From Deltaproteobacteria bacterium RBG_13_61_14 (GTDB taxonomy: Bacteria; RBG-13-61-14), in contig MGQK01000125.1 of the NCBI GenBank assembly GCA_001797815.1, positions 82,442-131,572 on the forward strand: 49,131 nt of DNA, in the 5' to 3' direction. Within the stretch, counting starts at the first letter, position 1, and every line of letters begins with the position of its first letter. The notes under the pieces are model-generated. The model was not told the origin of the DNA, made no database searches, and saw nothing but the letters and a program-made list of their open reading frames with translations. Shown one piece after another: positions 1 to 7,334 of this stretch. Position numbers and translations under genes: made by a program.

Positions 1-1
1 T

Positions 2-505
2 ATCTACCAGGCGCTGGAGGAGTGCGCGCCGCTGCTCCAGGGCTTCGGCGGCCATGCCCAGGCCGCGGGGCTGGTGATCGCCGAGGACAAGTTGCCCGCC
101 TTCCGCGAGCAGTTTGAGGAAGCAGTGGCGAAGCGGACCGCGGCGGAGGACTTCGCGCGGAAGCTAGTGTTGGATGCGGAATGGCCCCTGCACAAGCTCG
201 ACCGGGGTTTGGTGGACGACCTCTTCCGCCTGGAGCCGCATGGGATGGGCAACCCCGAGCCGGTGTTGGCGGCGCGGGGGGTGGTGGTGGCGCAGGCCCG
301 GGTGGTCAAGGACAAGCACCTGTTCCTGGTGCTCCAGGAGGGCGGGAAGAATATCGAGGGCTGGGCCTTTGGCCAGGCGGAGGACCCGCCGGAGCCGGGC
401 GACCTGGTGGACGTGGCCTATACGCCGGAACTCCACCGCCACCGCGACCGGGAATACATCCGCGTCCGCATCAAGGACTATCACCTGGTGCATGATCGAA
501 GATAG
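2..505 (+). CDS. recJ: Single-stranded-DNA-specific exonuclease RecJ, C-terminal part (5' end outside window)
   Basis: The reading frame is open from the left edge and ends at 505, so only about the last 167 residues are present. RecJ degrades single-stranded DNA 5'->3' in recombination and repair. The visible part has the DHHA1-type glycine-rich segment (LLQGFGGHAQAAGLVI, from about base 35), then the OB-fold C-terminal domain with the typical HGMGNPEP motif near base 240. The catalytic DHH domain lies upstream of the window. The next gene starts 232 bp downstream, after a long inverted repeat, so an operon link to it is uncertain. Family assignment is confident because both motifs are characteristic of RecJ. 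Confidence 0.9.
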   Translation: MYQALEECAPLLQGFGGHAQAAGLVIAEDKLPAFREQFEEAVAKRTAAEDFARKLVLDAEWPLHKLDRGLVDDLFRLEPHGMGNPEPVLAARGVVVAQARVVKDKHLFLVLQEGGKNIEGWAFGQAEDPPEPGDLVDVAYTPELHRHRDREYIRVRIKDYHLVHDRR

Positions 506-572
506 CACTCAGGTCACTTAACCCTGGGGAGGCCTTCTCGTGTGGGCTTCGTGGCTTCATGATCTCAGAGAT

Positions 573-726
573 GGTTCCTGGTTCCTGGTTTCTGGTTACT
601 GGTTCACAGTTCTGAGGATTGGCTTTGGGCTTAAAGGTTCGCGGCCGGGGTCAGCCGCTTCCCTAAAATCAACCAACTGGTGTTCAAAACCAGCAACCGG
701 GAACCAGAAACCAGGAACCAGGAACC
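573..726. repeat. Long imperfect inverted repeat built of GGTTCCTGG-like units
   Basis: Left arm 573-602 consists of GGTTCCTGG/GGTTTCTGG units. The right arm, about 697-726, is its near-perfect reverse complement (CCAGGAACC units). About 95 bp lie between the arms. The right arm ends just before the GAGGAG ribosome-binding site of the UroD-family gene, so the element forms most of that gene's leader. It could fold into a large hairpin. It accounts for most of the 232-bp gap after recJ. Confidence 0.75.
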
Positions 727-737
727 GAGGAGTAATA

Positions 738-1826
738 ATGACCGGGAAAGAGAGGATGTTGACGGCGTTGGCCCGGGGCGTGCCGGACCGGGTGCCGGTG
801 TGGGAACTGGCGTTCAACGAGGAGAGCATCATCAAGCTGGCGGCCCATTACCTGGACGCGGCCCAACTGCCCGAGCCCAAGAACGTCCACGACATGACCG
901 ACGCCGAGGTGCTCCAACTGGTGAACGCCTTTCGGGTGATGGGGACCGCGCTCGACCTGGACGGCATCACCGCTACCAACTCCGCGCCCATGACCCGGGT
1001 GGACGCGGACCATTTCCGCGACGGCTTCGGCGTGATCCATCACGCCAGCGCCTTTGGCGAGCCTTACCCGGTGCAGGGGCCGATCTCGGGGCCGCAGGAT
1101 TTGAAAAAATTCCAGATGCGCCCGCCCGCGGACCTCGACTTCATCATGATTGATTTGATGCGCGCCAATTCCCCGGAGGGGGCGATCGCCTACATCTTGA
1201 ACGGGCCTTTCTTCCTGAGCCGGTGCCTGCGCGGCTCGCTCGAAAACCTGCTCATGGATTATATTTTGCAGCCGGGCCTGGCCAAGGATCTGGCCCGGAT
1301 GACCACCGATTACAACCTGGCCTGCCTGGAGATCATCGCGAAAAAAGGCGCGCACTTCGTGGTCAACGACTGCGACCTGGCCTGGAACCAGGCGCCGATG
1401 ATGAGCCCGGCCCAGTATGAGGAATTTCTGCATCCCTATCACCAAGAGATCGTGAAGCGCGCGCATGAGCTGGGCCTGAAGATGGTCAAGCACTCGGACG
1501 GCAAGCTCCGGTTCCTGATCCCGTATTTTATCGAGGAGGGCTTTGACGGGTTGCACCCGATCCAGCCGCAGTGCCTGGATATCGGCGAGATCAAGAGAGA
1601 GTTCGGGGACCGGCTCTGCATCATGGGCAACATTGACTGCAGCTACCTCTTGGTCTTCGGCGCGCCGGAGGAAGTCCGCCAATCGGTGCAGGAGACCATC
1701 GCCAAGGCCGCGGCGGGCGGCGGCTATATCCTCAGTTCCTCCAATACCATCCACCCCGGAGTCAATCCGGAAAACTACATCGCCCTGGTCCAGGCGGCCC
1801 GGGAATTCGGCAACTACCCGGTTTAA
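738..1826 (+). CDS. Uroporphyrinogen decarboxylase (UroD/MtaA-like) family protein, not HemE
   Basis: The 362-residue protein starts at ATG 738, with GAGGAG just upstream at 726-732. An open frame extends back to 540, but that part is translated repeat and is not protein-like. The sequence has the TIM-barrel UroD-superfamily pattern: MTGKERMLTAL at the N terminus, HSDGKLRFLIPYF in the middle, GLHPIQPQ, then GDRLCIMGNID and a GGGYILSSSNTIHPGVNPEN tail. This subgroup includes corrinoid methyltransferases and many uncharacterised proteins. HemE proper has other conserved motifs. The substrate cannot be read from sequence and no corrinoid protein is adjacent. It may be co-transcribed with the isomerase-fold gene 121 bp downstream. 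Confidence 0.82.
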   Translation: MTGKERMLTALARGVPDRVPVWELAFNEESIIKLAAHYLDAAQLPEPKNVHDMTDAEVLQLVNAFRVMGTALDLDGITATNSAPMTRVDADHFRDGFGVIHHASAFGEPYPVQGPISGPQDLKKFQMRPPADLDFIMIDLMRANSPEGAIAYILNGPFFLSRCLRGSLENLLMDYILQPGLAKDLARMTTDYNLACLEIIAKKGAHFVVNDCDLAWNQAPMMSPAQYEEFLHPYHQEIVKRAHELGLKMVKHSDGKLRFLIPYFIEEGFDGLHPIQPQCLDIGEIKREFGDRLCIMGNIDCSYLLVFGAPEEVRQSVQETIAKAAAGGGYILSSSNTIHPGVNPENYIALVQAAREFGNYPV

Positions 1827-1828
1827 GA

Positions 1829-1870
1829 CCTCGCGCGGAAGGCTTGCCTTCGCCGGCTTGCGCCGCGAGC
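1829..1870. other. GC-rich potential hairpin between the UroD-like and isomerase-like genes
   Basis: The 121-bp gap begins with a stretch bounded by CTCGCGCGG and CCGCGAG that could pair. It has no T-run, so it is not a classical terminator. The rest of the gap leads into a perfect AGGAGGT ribosome-binding site (1937-1943) before ATG 1948. Confidence 0.3.
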
Positions 1871-1947
1871 AGGGTTATGCTATTTCTCCCCTCGGATGAT
1901 CGGCGCTCTTCCCGGGAAGACCTTTCTTGGCGAACAGGAGGTAACCG

Positions 1948-3516
1948 ATGGCGGCGAAGATGACCGTGGGCGTGTTCTCGCCCAATGATCCCCGTCCCTG
2001 GGTGCGGCGGGAAAACCTGGACCTGATGCTGGCGCACGAGAAGAGCCTGATCCAGGTCTTGCGCCGAAACGGGATCCGGGTCGTGCGCGGCGGCGACGGC
2101 TTCGCCCGGGAAGACCAGATCGCCTGGAACACCCGGCTGGTCCAGGCCCAGGTCAAAAAGATCGCGGCGAAAAAGCCTTCAGCCCTGATCGTCAACCAGG
2201 GCTCCTGGACCTTCCCCTACGACTCGGTGGACGCGGTCCGCTACTTCATGGCCGAGACCGGCGACCTCGCCCGGGTGGTCATGTTCAGCTACAAGGACAC
2301 CCAGGTGCCGGGCCTGGTCGCGGGCATGGCCGCAGCCGGCGGGCTGAAAAGGATCGGCGTCCCCTTCCAACTGATCTACGGCATCATTGACCGCGACCCC
2401 AAAACCGAGAAGAACCTTTTGCAGGTGCTCGAATTCTTCCAGCGCCGCGCCCAAGCCGCGGCCGGCGTCAGGCGCGTCCTCGCCGCCCTGGCCCGGCAAA
2501 AGTTTTTGGCCTTCGGCGGCATGAGCCTGAAGATGCCCACCACCACCGCGGACGTGGACCAGTGGCAGAAGGTGTTCGGCATCACCTACCAGGCGCTCGA
2601 CCAGTCGGTGCTGATGGACCGGGCGCTGCGCATGATCCGCTTCACCGGCGCGCCCGGCGAGAGCGAGTATGTGATCAAGGACAAGCGCCTGCGGGCCGCG
2701 CTCCACTTCCTGATCAACGGCAGACACGGCCGGTTCGACTTCTCCCGGCCCAAGCTCCAGAGCGTGCACAAGTTCGTGCTCCAGCTCGCCCTCTACTACG
2801 CGGCTCTGGACGTGTGCGAGGAAGAAGGCGCGACCTTCACCGGGATCAAGTGCCAGGATGAATTGAGCGCCCGCTACTGCACCGCCTGCCTGGCCACCGC
2901 TTTCCTCAACAACGACGTCGGCCCCGAGGGCAAGCGCAAGAAGATCATCCCCACCGCCTGCGAGTGCGACATGGACTCGGCCCTCTCCCAGCTCATCCTC
3001 TCCCTGCTCAGCGGCGCGCCGGCCGGCTTCGGCGACTTCCGCGACGTGGAAAAGGGCCGGCTCGCCATTGTCAACTGCGGTCAGCATCCGCCCTACTTTT
3101 TCGGCAAGCCCGGCGAAAGCGGGAAGAAGAAACTCGACCGGGTGGAATACCTGGGCCAGGAGATTTTCTACGATGCCGGCGGCGCCGCGGTGCGCGGCCG
3201 CACCCCCGGCGGCGAGATTATGACCGTGGCGCGGCTCGGCCGGGAGAACTTGAAATACCAGCTGGTGGCCACGATCATCCGGACCGAGCCGGTGAAAAAG
3301 AAAGAGCACGAGCGCTACAACCCCTCCTGGCCCATCATCAAGGGCCGGCTCTTCATCCCCGACCAGACCCTGATCAAAATCTGGCCCTGCAACCACCTCG
3401 GCTTCGCCTACGGCGATTGGACCCCCCACCTGGCCGAGCTCGCCCACCGCCTCGACATCGGCCACCTGATCTTTGATCAGCACGGCCGCGAGCATTACAA
3501 GCCCGTTTTCCAGTGA
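1948..3516 (+). CDS. L-fucose/L-arabinose isomerase-fold family protein
   Basis: The 522-residue protein starts at ATG 1948 behind AGGAGGT. It matches the fucose/arabinose isomerase superfamily by overall plan. The N-terminal Rossmann-like half has a GSWTFPYD segment near residue 85. It is followed by FGGMSLKMPTTTADVDQWQKVFGI at about 189-212 (given here as positions 189-200 and 201-212 of one block) and the acidic/Cys patch GIKCQDEL (299-306) and ACECDMDSAL (337-346), where metal ligands are expected. These isomerases interconvert aldose and ketose sugars using Mn2+. This branch is distant from FucI and the real substrate is unknown. The gene ends 13 bp before the DGQHR gene, so the two are almost certainly co-transcribed. 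Confidence 0.75.
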   Translation: MAAKMTVGVFSPNDPRPWVRRENLDLMLAHEKSLIQVLRRNGIRVVRGGDGFAREDQIAWNTRLVQAQVKKIAAKKPSALIVNQGSWTFPYDSVDAVRYFMAETGDLARVVMFSYKDTQVPGLVAGMAAAGGLKRIGVPFQLIYGIIDRDPKTEKNLLQVLEFFQRRAQAAAGVRRVLAALARQKFLAFGGMSLKMPTTTADVDQWQKVFGITYQALDQSVLMDRALRMIRFTGAPGESEYVIKDKRLRAALHFLINGRHGRFDFSRPKLQSVHKFVLQLALYYAALDVCEEEGATFTGIKCQDELSARYCTACLATAFLNNDVGPEGKRKKIIPTACECDMDSALSQLILSLLSGAPAGFGDFRDVEKGRLAIVNCGQHPPYFFGKPGESGKKKLDRVEYLGQEIFYDAGGAAVRGRTPGGEIMTVARLGRENLKYQLVATIIRTEPVKKKEHERYNPSWPIIKGRLFIPDQTLIKIWPCNHLGFAYGDWTPHLAELAHRLDIGHLIFDQHGREHYKPVFQ

Positions 3517-3529
3517 GAAGGAGATCATC

Positions 3530-4651
3530 ATGATCACGATTCCGGCGCTTCGGGTGAAACAGTTTCGGATGGAGTTTTACCAGGCCGCGTTTTCGTCCGC
3601 GGACGTCTCCCGGCTGGTGGAGTTCGTGGTGCTGGGCTCAGGCGCCGGGCCCAAGCGGCGCCGCGGTCGCAGGAAGGCGCGGCCGCGGGTGCGCTGGGAC
3701 CTGCTGGAGTCGCTGGTCAAGACCGGCGACACCGCCTACCAGCGGCCGCTGATCCGCAAGAAGCTCGAGGGCCTGGTCGAATACTACCGCGAGTGCGCGG
3801 AAGAGGAGCGGGTGCCGCTGCCGGCCATTCCCGGCGCGGTGATCCTGGTCTCCCAAGAGAAGCTCGAATTCTCCCCCTCCGGCCGCAACCCCAACCTCGG
3901 CCTGCTCCAGATCCCGGAGCGGCCCGGCCTGCTCCACGCCCTCGACGGCCAGCACCGGCTGGTGGCGCTCCAGACCGGCGACCTGCCCGAATCCGCCGGC
4001 GCGCTCCAGGTCCCTGCGGTGATCTTCGACAGCCTGGAGCCGGCCCAGGAAGTGGAGATGTTCGCCACCATCAATTGCAAGCAGACCAAGCTCAACCCCT
4101 CGCTCCTGGTCAGCCTCTCCGGCCGGCGGCTCTATGCCGATCCCCGCGAGGTGCTGGCCCACGAGCTGGCGCGCAAGCTCAACGAGGAGAGTGACTCGCC
4201 GCTCTTGGGCGAGATCAAGATGCTGGGCGTGGGCAAAGGCCGCGTGCCCCAGTCCTCCTTCACTCGCGCGGTCATGGAGTTCCTGGGCCAGGACCCGCCG
4301 CCGATCAAGGACAGCGAGCAAGCCCAGCAGTTCCTGGTCAAATACTTCAAGCAACTGGGCCGGGCCTTCCCCGACGCCTGGGCCGGACGCAAATACAGCA
4401 TCAAAAGCCCGATCGCGCTCCGCGCCTTCCTCCTCGCCGCGACTGCGGTCATCGCCCGCATCAAAGAAGAGCGCGGCGACCTCACCGACGCCCTGGTCAT
4501 CCGCAAGGCCATCGAGCCTTGGACCACCAAGATCACCTCCGACCGCTTCTGGACCGAGGGCGAGTGGCAGCGCAAGCTGGCCCAGAGCGCCCGCCGCTCG
4601 GCCGAAATCCTGGCGCGGGAGCTGAAAGAGGCCTTGGAAAGCGGGGAGTGA
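3530..4651 (+). CDS. DGQHR domain protein (DndB-like)
   Basis: The 373-residue protein starts at ATG 3530 after AGAAGGAGA. It opens with ITIPALRVKQ, as DndB-type proteins do. It carries the signature LDGQHRL at 138-144 and the conserved MFATINCKQTKLNPS at 177-191. A basic stretch, KRRRGRRKARPR, lies near residues 42-53 and could bind nucleic acid. DndB regulates DNA phosphorothioation in dnd systems, but no dndA, C, D or E gene is present here, so this is an orphan of unknown role. It sits 13 bp behind the isomerase-fold gene. The stop codon is followed at once by an A8 run and a 28-bp repeat. Confidence 0.82.
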   Translation: MITIPALRVKQFRMEFYQAAFSSADVSRLVEFVVLGSGAGPKRRRGRRKARPRVRWDLLESLVKTGDTAYQRPLIRKKLEGLVEYYRECAEEERVPLPAIPGAVILVSQEKLEFSPSGRNPNLGLLQIPERPGLLHALDGQHRLVALQTGDLPESAGALQVPAVIFDSLEPAQEVEMFATINCKQTKLNPSLLVSLSGRRLYADPREVLAHELARKLNEESDSPLLGEIKMLGVGKGRVPQSSFTRAVMEFLGQDPPPIKDSEQAQQFLVKYFKQLGRAFPDAWAGRKYSIKSPIALRAFLLAATAVIARIKEERGDLTDALVIRKAIEPWTTKITSDRFWTEGEWQRKLAQSARRSAEILARELKEALESGE

Positions 4652-4655
4652 AAAA

Positions 4656-4683
4656 AAATTGTGAATTGTCAGGACCTGACCCC
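4656..4683. repeat. 28-bp direct repeat, left copy (TGACCCC family)
   Basis: This stretch is identical to 5710-5737. Its core GTCAGGACCTGAC (4668-4680) is a palindrome with a 1-bp centre. It lies 4 bp after the DGQHR stop codon. The two copies bracket an AT-rich lipoprotein gene and a gene fragment. Confidence 0.9.
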
Positions 4684-4714
4684 AATACACCTTTTACCAG
4701 GTAAGGAGGTAACT

Positions 4715-5494
4715 ATGAATAATAAAGCTATATCCCTTATGCTAGTGCTATTATTATTACTTATTTCCGACTGTCAACTGTTAAAAAAACCAGAAAAATA
4801 CGATTTGCCATCTGAAGAAGAATTAATGAAAAACGAATGGTTTGTGCTCCCGGGGAACTTTTATTCATGCTTCGATCCATTACTATTATGGCATTTTCTT
4901 ACAGATCAAACCGTGCATTGTTCTTATTCAGAAGTATTATATAAAAATATTAACGGCAAATTAGAAAAATGGGTTACTTTGAGAACAATTGTTGATCAAG
5001 AAAAAGTACATTATGCACCTGAGTTATTGTGGACTGATAATGATTACCTATATATTGGTACATTCACTAGAGTAATTGACGCGGAAGATATGGATGATAA
5101 AAGAGTTGAAATTACAATATATAAGGTAAATCTGAAAAAGAAAGAATTAAAAGATAAAAGGAGATTTAAATGTTTAAGCACTGATTATGCACGGCATAAT
5201 GATCAATTTTACAGGACATATAGTTTAATAGATAGAAATTATATCATATATATTTTTCCACAATATTTAATGAGAGAAGGCATAAATGTTGTAAGCATTA
5301 AAGCGGATTTATCTGAAAAGATTAATTGTTGTTTTATAGATAAGAGCTTTGAAAATCTTGATAGAAACACCCCTCTACGTTACAGAATAGAAAATAATTA
5401 TCTTTATTTCAGATGGAAAAATGAGGAGGGGAAATTATTTAAAGAAAGTGTTTATTTGGACGACTTAGAACAAGGAAAATGTTCAGTCAGATAA
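4715..5494 (+). CDS. Hypothetical lipoprotein, AT-rich (likely acquired)
   Basis: The 259-residue protein starts at ATG 4715 behind a strong AAGGAGGT (4703-4710). The N terminus has a charged start, a run of leucines and a lipobox (LLLLISDC), so it should be lipidated at Cys-20 and anchored in a membrane. The rest is rich in Lys, Asn, Tyr and Ile, with repeated beta-type patterns (NDYLYIGTF, NYLYFRW) that suggest a beta-propeller or beta-sandwich. I recognise no family. Its base composition is far more AT-rich than its neighbours, and it lies between 28-bp direct repeats, which points to horizontal acquisition. Confidence 0.7.
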   Translation: MNNKAISLMLVLLLLLISDCQLLKKPEKYDLPSEEELMKNEWFVLPGNFYSCFDPLLLWHFLTDQTVHCSYSEVLYKNINGKLEKWVTLRTIVDQEKVHYAPELLWTDNDYLYIGTFTRVIDAEDMDDKRVEITIYKVNLKKKELKDKRRFKCLSTDYARHNDQFYRTYSLIDRNYIIYIFPQYLMREGINVVSIKADLSEKINCCFIDKSFENLDRNTPLRYRIENNYLYFRWKNEEGKLFKESVYLDDLEQGKCSVR

Positions 5495-5597
5495 AAAATC
5501 TATATTAGTTCGGGGGAAAGTATACTTAAAGGTCGTTTGAGATAACCTATGCAATCAAGCCAGGAAAGCTACTGATGAGCGTGGACAGGGAAGCAAG

Positions 5598-5709
5598 ATG
5601 AAGATTCGAAGATTAAGCGCGGTGATAGGAATAGCCGTGGCGATGCTCTTATCGACGGGCAGGAGCGCGGAAGAGCCGGAAAGGCCGTCACCCTCGGCCT
5701 CAGAAAAAG
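5598..5709 (+). pseudogene. 5' fragment of a secreted-protein gene, truncated by a repeat
   Basis: From ATG 5598 the frame encodes about 37 residues with a good signal peptide (MKIRRLSAVIGIAVAMLLST), followed by a low-complexity Glu/Pro/Ser start of a mature protein. At 5710 it runs into the second 28-bp repeat, and the frame then continues antisense into the cyclophilin-like gene. No downstream remainder is visible nearby. The 103 bp before it hold no recognisable gene. Confidence 0.5.
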
Positions 5710-5737
5710 AAATTGTGAATTGTCAGGACCTGACCCC
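5710..5737. repeat. 28-bp direct repeat, right copy, overlapping the 3' end of the cyclophilin-like gene
   Basis: This copy is identical to 4656-4683. It contains the stop codon (5723-5725, read on the minus strand) of the cyclophilin-like gene, so the repeat supplies that gene's last codons and stop. Confidence 0.9.
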
Positions 5738-6106
5738 TAATTCAAGCCGGATAGCGGCGCCGGACTTCACCTGCCCGAAGAGCTTGGCGTCGCCCTTCAC
5801 CTTGCCCAAGATGTTGACCGCGCTCGCGGCCCGGGGCTTTTGCCCCAGGCTGGCCGGGGTGCGGCCGAAGAAAATGCAAAAGGCCGGCCCTTCCGGCCAG
5901 TAGCCGATCTCGCCCACTTCCACGTCCGCGCGCGCGTCCGCCTCCAGACCGGCTTGCACCGGAATCGAGAAATACACCTCTTCGCCCCAGCGCTGGGCCC
6001 TACTCTCGATCGGGAGCGCGGCCAAAACTGCGCGCGCCGTCCGGCTCTCATTCAACTCGGCCAGGGCCGAAACTTTCCCGGCAATGATCTTGATCCGACT
6101 GGGCAT
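5723..6106 (-). CDS. Cyclophilin-like fold protein (TM1367 / DUF3830 type)
   Basis: The 127-residue protein starts at the ATG at 6106, preceded by GGGAGGAAACC. It has the small beta-barrel pattern of TM1367-like proteins: a KIIAGKVSALAEL start, a WGEEVYFSIP strand, the conserved EVGEIGYWPEGPAFCIFFG core and a VNILGKVKGDAKLFGQVKSG tail. The biochemical role of the family is not established. The last few residues and the stop codon lie inside the 28-bp repeat, so the native C terminus has been slightly replaced, though the core is intact. Confidence 0.75.
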   Translation of the reverse strand: MPSRIKIIAGKVSALAELNESRTARAVLAALPIESRAQRWGEEVYFSIPVQAGLEADARADVEVGEIGYWPEGPAFCIFFGRTPASLGQKPRAASAVNILGKVKGDAKLFGQVKSGAAIRLELGVRS

Positions 6107-6223
6107 GGCGGTTTCCTCCCGCCTGGACATCATAGCACATCTATTTGCCTTTGGAACTTGACTTCGGTCCTCCCAAGCGCCGCTGAATTACTGAACACCC
6201 TCTCCTGGCCAACTTGAGAGATT

Positions 6224-6766
6224 CTATTTTTTGGATGCCTGCGCGAGCTTGGAAAAAAGCTCGCCCGCGCTGATGGTGTCCTGGCCTTCCAGGTAACCCT
6301 TGGCCAGGAGGTAATACGACATCGCCCCGGCCCGGTTGGTCTGGTCCTGGTTGGGCTTGCCCGGCTTGACCACTCCCGGCACCCCGGCCACAAAACTATT
6401 CGCCGGCACTTGCTCGCCCGCCTTCACCACCGCGCCCGCGGCCACGATCGCGCCTTTGCCCACGGTCGCGCCGTCCAAAACCACCGAGTTGATCCCGATG
6501 ATACAATCGTCTTCCACCGTGCACCCGTGCAAGACCGCCCCGTGCCCCACGGTCACGTAGCTCCCCACCTTTACCGGCCGGCCCGGCGCCGCGTGCAGCA
6601 CGCAGCCGTCCTGGATCGAAGTGTATTCCCCGACGCTGATCGAATCGAAATCGCCCCGCAAGGCCGAGTGCGGCCACAGGCTCGAACCCTTGCCCACGCT
6701 CACGTTCCCGGTCTGCACCGCGCTCGGGTGCACAAACACGCTGGCGTCAATCTTCCGCTCGCTCAT
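6224..6766 (-). CDS. Gamma-class carbonic anhydrase family protein (left-handed beta-helix)
   Basis: The 180-residue protein starts at the ATG at 6766, behind CGAGGAGGAGAGC. It shows the hexapeptide-repeat left-handed beta-helix, with GDFDSISVGEYTSIQDGCVLH at 38-58 (motif ends in His-58), then GHGAVLHG with His-75 and His-80. These three His match the metal-binding triad of gamma carbonic anhydrases and of YrdA/PaaY-type proteins. The reaction would be CO2 hydration, but many family members have no proven activity. It is followed on the same strand by the cyclophilin-like gene. Confidence 0.88.
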   Translation of the reverse strand: MSERKIDASVFVHPSAVQTGNVSVGKGSSLWPHSALRGDFDSISVGEYTSIQDGCVLHAAPGRPVKVGSYVTVGHGAVLHGCTVEDDCIIGINSVVLDGATVGKGAIVAAGAVVKAGEQVPANSFVAGVPGVVKPGKPNQDQTNRAGAMSYYLLAKGYLEGQDTISAGELFSKLAQASKK

Positions 6767-6795
6767 GCTCTCCTCCTCGAAATATCTGGAGTGGT

Positions 6796-6815
6796 GCGGG
6801 TGCCCCCACCCGCAA
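6796..6815. repeat. Small palindrome TGCGGGTG-CCCC-CACCCGCA
   Basis: A perfect 8-bp inverted repeat with a 4-base loop lies between yjbQ and the carbonic anhydrase gene. It belongs to the same loose family as the palindromes at 9748-9767 and 10504-10525. A transcript could form a stable hairpin here, but there is no T-run. Confidence 0.7.
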
Positions 6816-6818
6816 ACC

Positions 6819-7238
6819 TTATTCTCCAACTATCTGCACCACAACCTCCCGCTCCCGCGAGCGGTTGTCATGGTCCATGAGCACGATCTGCTGCCAGGCG
6901 CCCAAGAGCAGCCGGCCCTCGGCAAAGGGCACGCTGAACCCGGCCCCGGTCAGCGCGGCCCGGACGTGGGAAAAACCGTTGCCGTCGCCCCACCTCGCGT
7001 TGTGAGCGTAATCCCGGTCCTGCGGCGCCAGCTGCTCCAGCGCCCGCTGGAGGTCGCTGACCGCCCCGCTTTCGAACTCGATGGTGGTGATGCCGGCCGT
7101 GGACCCGGATACAAATACGAGGGCGATCCCCGCAGCCAGGCCCGAACCCGATATGGCTTTTGCAACCCGGGGCGTGATGTCCACAACGTCGGAAAAGCCC
7201 TTGGTCTTGACCTTGAACCGATCGGTTACAACTCCCAT
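6819..7238 (-). CDS. yjbQ: YjbQ family protein (secondary thiamine-phosphate synthase type)
   Basis: The 139-residue protein starts at the ATG at 7238, with GGGAGG about 10 bases upstream. It has the full UPF0047 pattern: SGSTAGITTIEFE (about 47-59), WGDGNGFSHVRAALTG and LGAWQQIVLMDHDNRSRER near the C terminus. Some family members have weak thiamine-phosphate synthase activity, but the physiological role is unclear. The GDGNGHSH motif reads GDGNGFSH here, with the first His replaced by Phe, so any metal site differs slightly. The length is typical for the family. Confidence 0.9.
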   Translation of the reverse strand: MGVVTDRFKVKTKGFSDVVDITPRVAKAISGSGLAAGIALVFVSGSTAGITTIEFESGAVSDLQRALEQLAPQDRDYAHNARWGDGNGFSHVRAALTGAGFSVPFAEGRLLLGAWQQIVLMDHDNRSREREVVVQIVGE

Positions 7239-7334
7239 TTTTTATTATCCTCCCGATCTCGGCCAGGCCTGGAATAGTCCGCTTCTCCACTCTGACCAGG
7301 ATGATGCGCCGAGAGGCCCGAAGAAACTATTTGG

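Noticed and set aside
540-737. N-terminal extension of the UroD-family frame
   Set aside because: The translated sequence comes from the GGTTCCTGG inverted repeat. The ATG at 738 has a good ribosome-binding site and matches the family start.
2179-3537. 452-codon minus-strand frame opposite the isomerase-fold gene
   Set aside because: The composition is that of an antisense shadow, and it lacks a ribosome-binding site.
3530-4651. A DNA phosphorothioation (dnd) system
   Set aside because: Only the DGQHR protein is present. No cysteine desulfurase, DndC, DndD or DndE gene is in the window.
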